Source: an uncultured Clostridia bacterium (GTDB taxonomy: Bacteria; Bacillota; Clostridia; Christensenellales; Borkfalkiaceae). From it: 64,000 nt of DNA. The stretch covers positions 19,428 through 83,427 of the forward strand of contig CALVLH010000007.1 in assembly GCA_944336975.1 (NCBI GenBank), written 5' to 3'. Position numbers and translations under genes: made by a program. Shown one piece after another: positions 61,993 to 64,000 of the stretch. The notes under the pieces are model-generated. The model worked only from the letters and a program-made list of their open reading frames with translations, made no database searches and was not told the DNA's origin. The stretch's first letter is position 1; each line of letters opens with the position of its first letter.

Positions 61993-62080
61993 CACCTTAA
62001 TACTGCAACTTACCGAAAAATCCCTTTGGGAATACGGTCATGCTTCGCCGCCGTTTTTGTTTCCCGTTCGGGAAACGCGC

Positions 62081-62161
62081 TTATTTACTTTCCATCTTTT
62101 TGACGTACGCTTCGTATTCGGCATCCGTCATACGAGGCACTTTGCCTTTTTTCTTTGCCAT
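62081..62161 (-). CDS. 26-residue basic small protein
   Basis: The minus strand encodes MAKKKGKVPRMTDAEYEAYV then KKMESK, 26 residues, from ATG 62161 to TAA 62081. GAGGAG lies 8 bases before the start, a strong ribosome site. The Lys-rich beginning and a (M/T)-x-(E/A)-EY-type helix recur in short conserved proteins of Clostridia that have no known function. It follows the ABC permease by 52 bases and precedes a terminator. The good ribosome site and codon composition support translation. Confidence 0.7.
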   Translation of the reverse strand: MAKKKGKVPRMTDAEYEAYVKKMESK

Positions 62162-62213
62162 AGCCGTAACTCCTCAATGTAGTCGGTTACAGTATGCCCG
62201 CAACGCAAAGGAA

Positions 62214-64000
62214 TTATTCCGTCCGAAGCGCGATCACGGGATCTTTTTTCGCCGCCGCAGACGCAGGAATGAGCCCCGAAATGAGCGTGAGCACCACGCT
62301 GATAAGGATCATGATGAGTGCCGAACCGAAAGGCAGGTGCGCGATGTTCGGGATCTGCGTGAGCGGATAGAGCGCCCCGCTGATGATCGCGGTGAGAAGA
62401 TACGCGACCACGATGCCGAACAAGCCTGCAGAAAGCCCGATGATGAACGTCTCCGCGTTGAACAGATTTTTGATGTCCTTTTTCCGTGCGCCGAGCGATC
62501 GGAGAACCCCGATCTCTTTGACGCGTTCGACGACGGATACATACGTGATGATGCCGATCATGACCGAAGAGACGATGAGCGATATGCCCGTGAATGCGAC
62601 GAGGACATAGGTGATCGCGTCGAGAATGGTCTGCACCATTCCCATCATCACGCCGATCTTATCGGTATAGGTGATCTTATCCGCCTCGTCCGTGCGGGTA
62701 TTGTTCCATTCGTCCAAAGCGGCAATCACGCCGTCTTTTCCCTCGAAATCTTTGGGATAGATATAGATGGCATTGATACTGTCGTCGCCGCCGATATGAC
62801 GAATCGCGCTTTCCTGTTCATAATTGAGATAAACTCCGATTTTCCCGAAAGGAGTTTCCTGCTCGTAATAGGTGGGATAATACCCGTTCAGATGGCTGGC
62901 GGGGGAACGGTAAAGCGTGACCGTCGTGCCGTCCTCCATGGGATAGGAGATCGCATTCGCGGGATCGTTCATCCACTGCACGATCGCGGACTGCATATTC
63001 TTTGCGATGTATTCGTCTACGAGCTGTTCGGTCAGATTGAGCCCGTTGGAGAGACAGCCGAATTCGTAATCGTCTTTCAGCCGAAGGATGCCGCTGACCT
63101 TGATGTCCACACCCTCCCCCTCTTCGGGCGCAAGCTCTGCTTTTTCGCCGCTGTATGTGAAGGGATAGATGTTTGTCGCGCCGTTCTTCTGATACACCGC
63201 GTCGTTATAAAAGAGCGTGAAGTGCTTCCCCAGGATCTCGTCGAAGGAAATGGTCAAATAATCGTCGTCCGAATCGCCGTCCTCGTCGAACAGGGAGAGG
63301 AAAGTCACTTCGTCGATAAAGCCAAGTTGTGCGAGCGTGAGGTCGGTCATATCGTTGTTCCCGCCGATGACGATGACCGCTTCGTCCGAACTTTGAGGGA
63401 ACGTCCCCGCCACGAGATCGTATTGCGTGAGGACATATTCGGAATAACTTTCGTCCGTCAGATCGGACGTGCCCGGCATCTTGGTGACGACGTCGCCGAG
63501 ATAGTTGATCAGATAGGCGAGCTGGGCGTATTCCGCCGCCTTGTTGGTCAGTTCGTCCGTGTAAAACGCTTTGAGCTCGGAAAGCGAGAGATTGCGGAGC
63601 ACGCTCGTCTCTTCCGTCGTTCCCGTCTCCACCGACGTAAACAGATTGTCGGAAAGAAATACGCCGTATCCGTATTGGATGGCATAGACGTATTCGGAAT
63701 CGATGGACTCCACATATTCCACATATTCGGGAGTGATGTTGTTGGTCACCGTCATGCCGTTGGCTAGTTCGGTGAGGAAAGAATTGACGTATACTTTATC
63801 CCCCAGTTCGTCCGCGGAGGGCATATCCTTGACCGACGAGAATCCCGTGAGCACGGAGGAATAGTCCAGCGACGTCTCCGTGATCTCCAGCGGATAGAAA
63901 GAGAGCATATCCTCTTCCGTCTTACGGATATACGATGAAAACCCGCTCGAAAGCGCCAGCACGAGGCAGACGCTGATGATGCCGATGCTCCCCGCGATGG
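62214..64000 (-). CDS. FtsX-like ABC transporter permease (5' end beyond window)
   Basis: This is the C-terminal part of a MacB/FtsX-type membrane component, at least 595 residues and open to the right edge. The stretch GSIGIISVCLVLALSSGFS is the first membrane span after an ATP-binding domain in many Bacillota fusions, so the full protein may contain its own ATPase. A ~390-residue extracellular domain follows, then three C-terminal spans (DAITYVLVAFTGISLIVSSV, ETFIIGLSAGLFGIVVAYLL, ALIMILISVVLTLISGLIPA) with RVKEIGVLRSLGARKKDI, the FtsX signature, and APAAAAKKDP-like coupling near the end. Roles include lipoprotein, peptide or antimicrobial handling. Confidence 0.9.
   Translation of the reverse strand, partial: IAGSIGIISVCLVLALSSGFSSYIRKTEEDMLSFYPLEITETSLDYSSVLTGFSSVKDMPSADELGDKVYVNSFLTELANGMTVTNNITPEYVEYVESIDSEYVYAIQYGYGVFLSDNLFTSVETGTTEETSVLRNLSLSELKAFYTDELTNKAAEYAQLAYLINYLGDVVTKMPGTSDLTDESYSEYVLTQYDLVAGTFPQSSDEAVIVIGGNNDMTDLTLAQLGFIDEVTFLSLFDEDGDSDDDYLTISFDEILGKHFTLFYNDAVYQKNGATNIYPFTYSGEKAELAPEEGEGVDIKVSGILRLKDDYEFGCLSNGLNLTEQLVDEYIAKNMQSAIVQWMNDPANAISYPMEDGTTVTLYRSPASHLNGYYPTYYEQETPFGKIGVYLNYEQESAIRHIGGDDSINAIYIYPKDFEGKDGVIAALDEWNNTRTDEADKITYTDKIGVMMGMVQTILDAITYVLVAFTGISLIVSSVMIGIITYVSVVERVKEIGVLRSLGARKKDIKNLFNAETFIIGLSAGLFGIVVAYLLTAIISGALYPLTQIPNIAHLPFGSALIMILISVVLTLISGLIPASAAAKKDPVIALRTE

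Larger units (their letters stand above)
61598..62080. other. AT-rich intergenic region with operator, promoter and terminator
   Basis: This 483-base gap contains the XRE-HEPN promoter and palindromes and a 9-bp terminator hairpin (61970-61992). A 62-codon plus-strand frame (61812-62000) reads straight through that hairpin and has no ribosome site, so I leave it out. No other gene is seen. Confidence 0.6.

Noticed and set aside
61812-62000. 62-codon plus-strand frame before the 26-residue gene
   Set aside because: It has no ribosome site or recognised domain and reads through the terminator hairpin at 61970-61992. A gene remnant is possible but unsupported.

Overview
The window looks like a chromosomal segment of an uncultured, spore-forming, Gram-positive anaerobe of the class Clostridia (a Christensenellales-like gut or rumen lineage is my guess, low confidence). 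Reasons: a GC-rich backbone, canonical sigma-A promoters (TTGACA-N17-TATAAT), strong AGGAGG ribosome sites, a spoIVA sporulation gene, a lysine riboswitch before asd-dapA-dapB, DegV, a PadR regulator, class I (iron-sulfur) fumarase and a large arabinose/arabinan block. Genes are packed in long operons, mostly on the minus strand, with many ATGA-type overlaps.

Layout. 1-5391: valS (3' end outside the window), a divergent SsuA/ThiY-type ABC importer, and a YkvI-like carrier whose frame runs far into the importer permease on the other strand. 5532-9164: a membrane-anchored PadR-like regulator, an ECF sigma factor and a ROK kinase. 9192-17133 (minus): DUF1934-like gene, UlaG-like hydrolase and rho; then YgjP-like protease, metF, a separate MetH reactivation protein, metH and tyrA. 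aroA is divergent at 17282. 18782-31381 (minus): an MBL-fold exoprotein and an arabinan block (GH51, GH127, GH36, a UDP-sugar pyrophosphorylase, araA, araD, araB). 31585-38575 (minus): spoIVA, HEAT-like and TPR proteins, hslO, a methyltransferase and a membrane protein. 38690-42910 (plus): lysine riboswitch, asd, dapA, dapB, a YwaF-like protein. 42980-45651 (minus): tadA, an M14 peptidase, rlmH, a CPBP protease. 45743-47273 (plus): fumarase alpha and beta, tRNA-Ala. 47439-52077 (minus): a MORN-SGNH lipoprotein and a CrtI-like flavoprotein with a ferredoxin-reductase partner.

The last ~11 kb is different. Two clearly AT-richer islands interrupt the GC-rich backbone. Island 1 (about 53.6-56.7 kb) holds a PD-(D/E)XK nuclease, the last codons of a lost exonuclease-like gene, an orphan small protein, interleaved inverted repeats and a duplicated ~200-bp element next to tRNA-Ser. 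Island 2 (about 58.9-62.0 kb) holds an XRE regulator carrying a C-terminal HEPN-type RNase motif, an unknown beta-rich partner, and an elaborate palindromic operator. Island 2 is my best candidate for an uncharacterised toxin/defence-type system. Between and after them lie degV, minD, minE, a 26-residue protein and an FtsX-type ABC permease that runs off the right edge.

A second theme is start architecture: at least four genes (11649, 17282, 45651, 52299) have a near-consensus promoter whose -10 box ends only 6-9 bases before the start codon and no Shine-Dalgarno sequence, so they probably give leaderless mRNAs.
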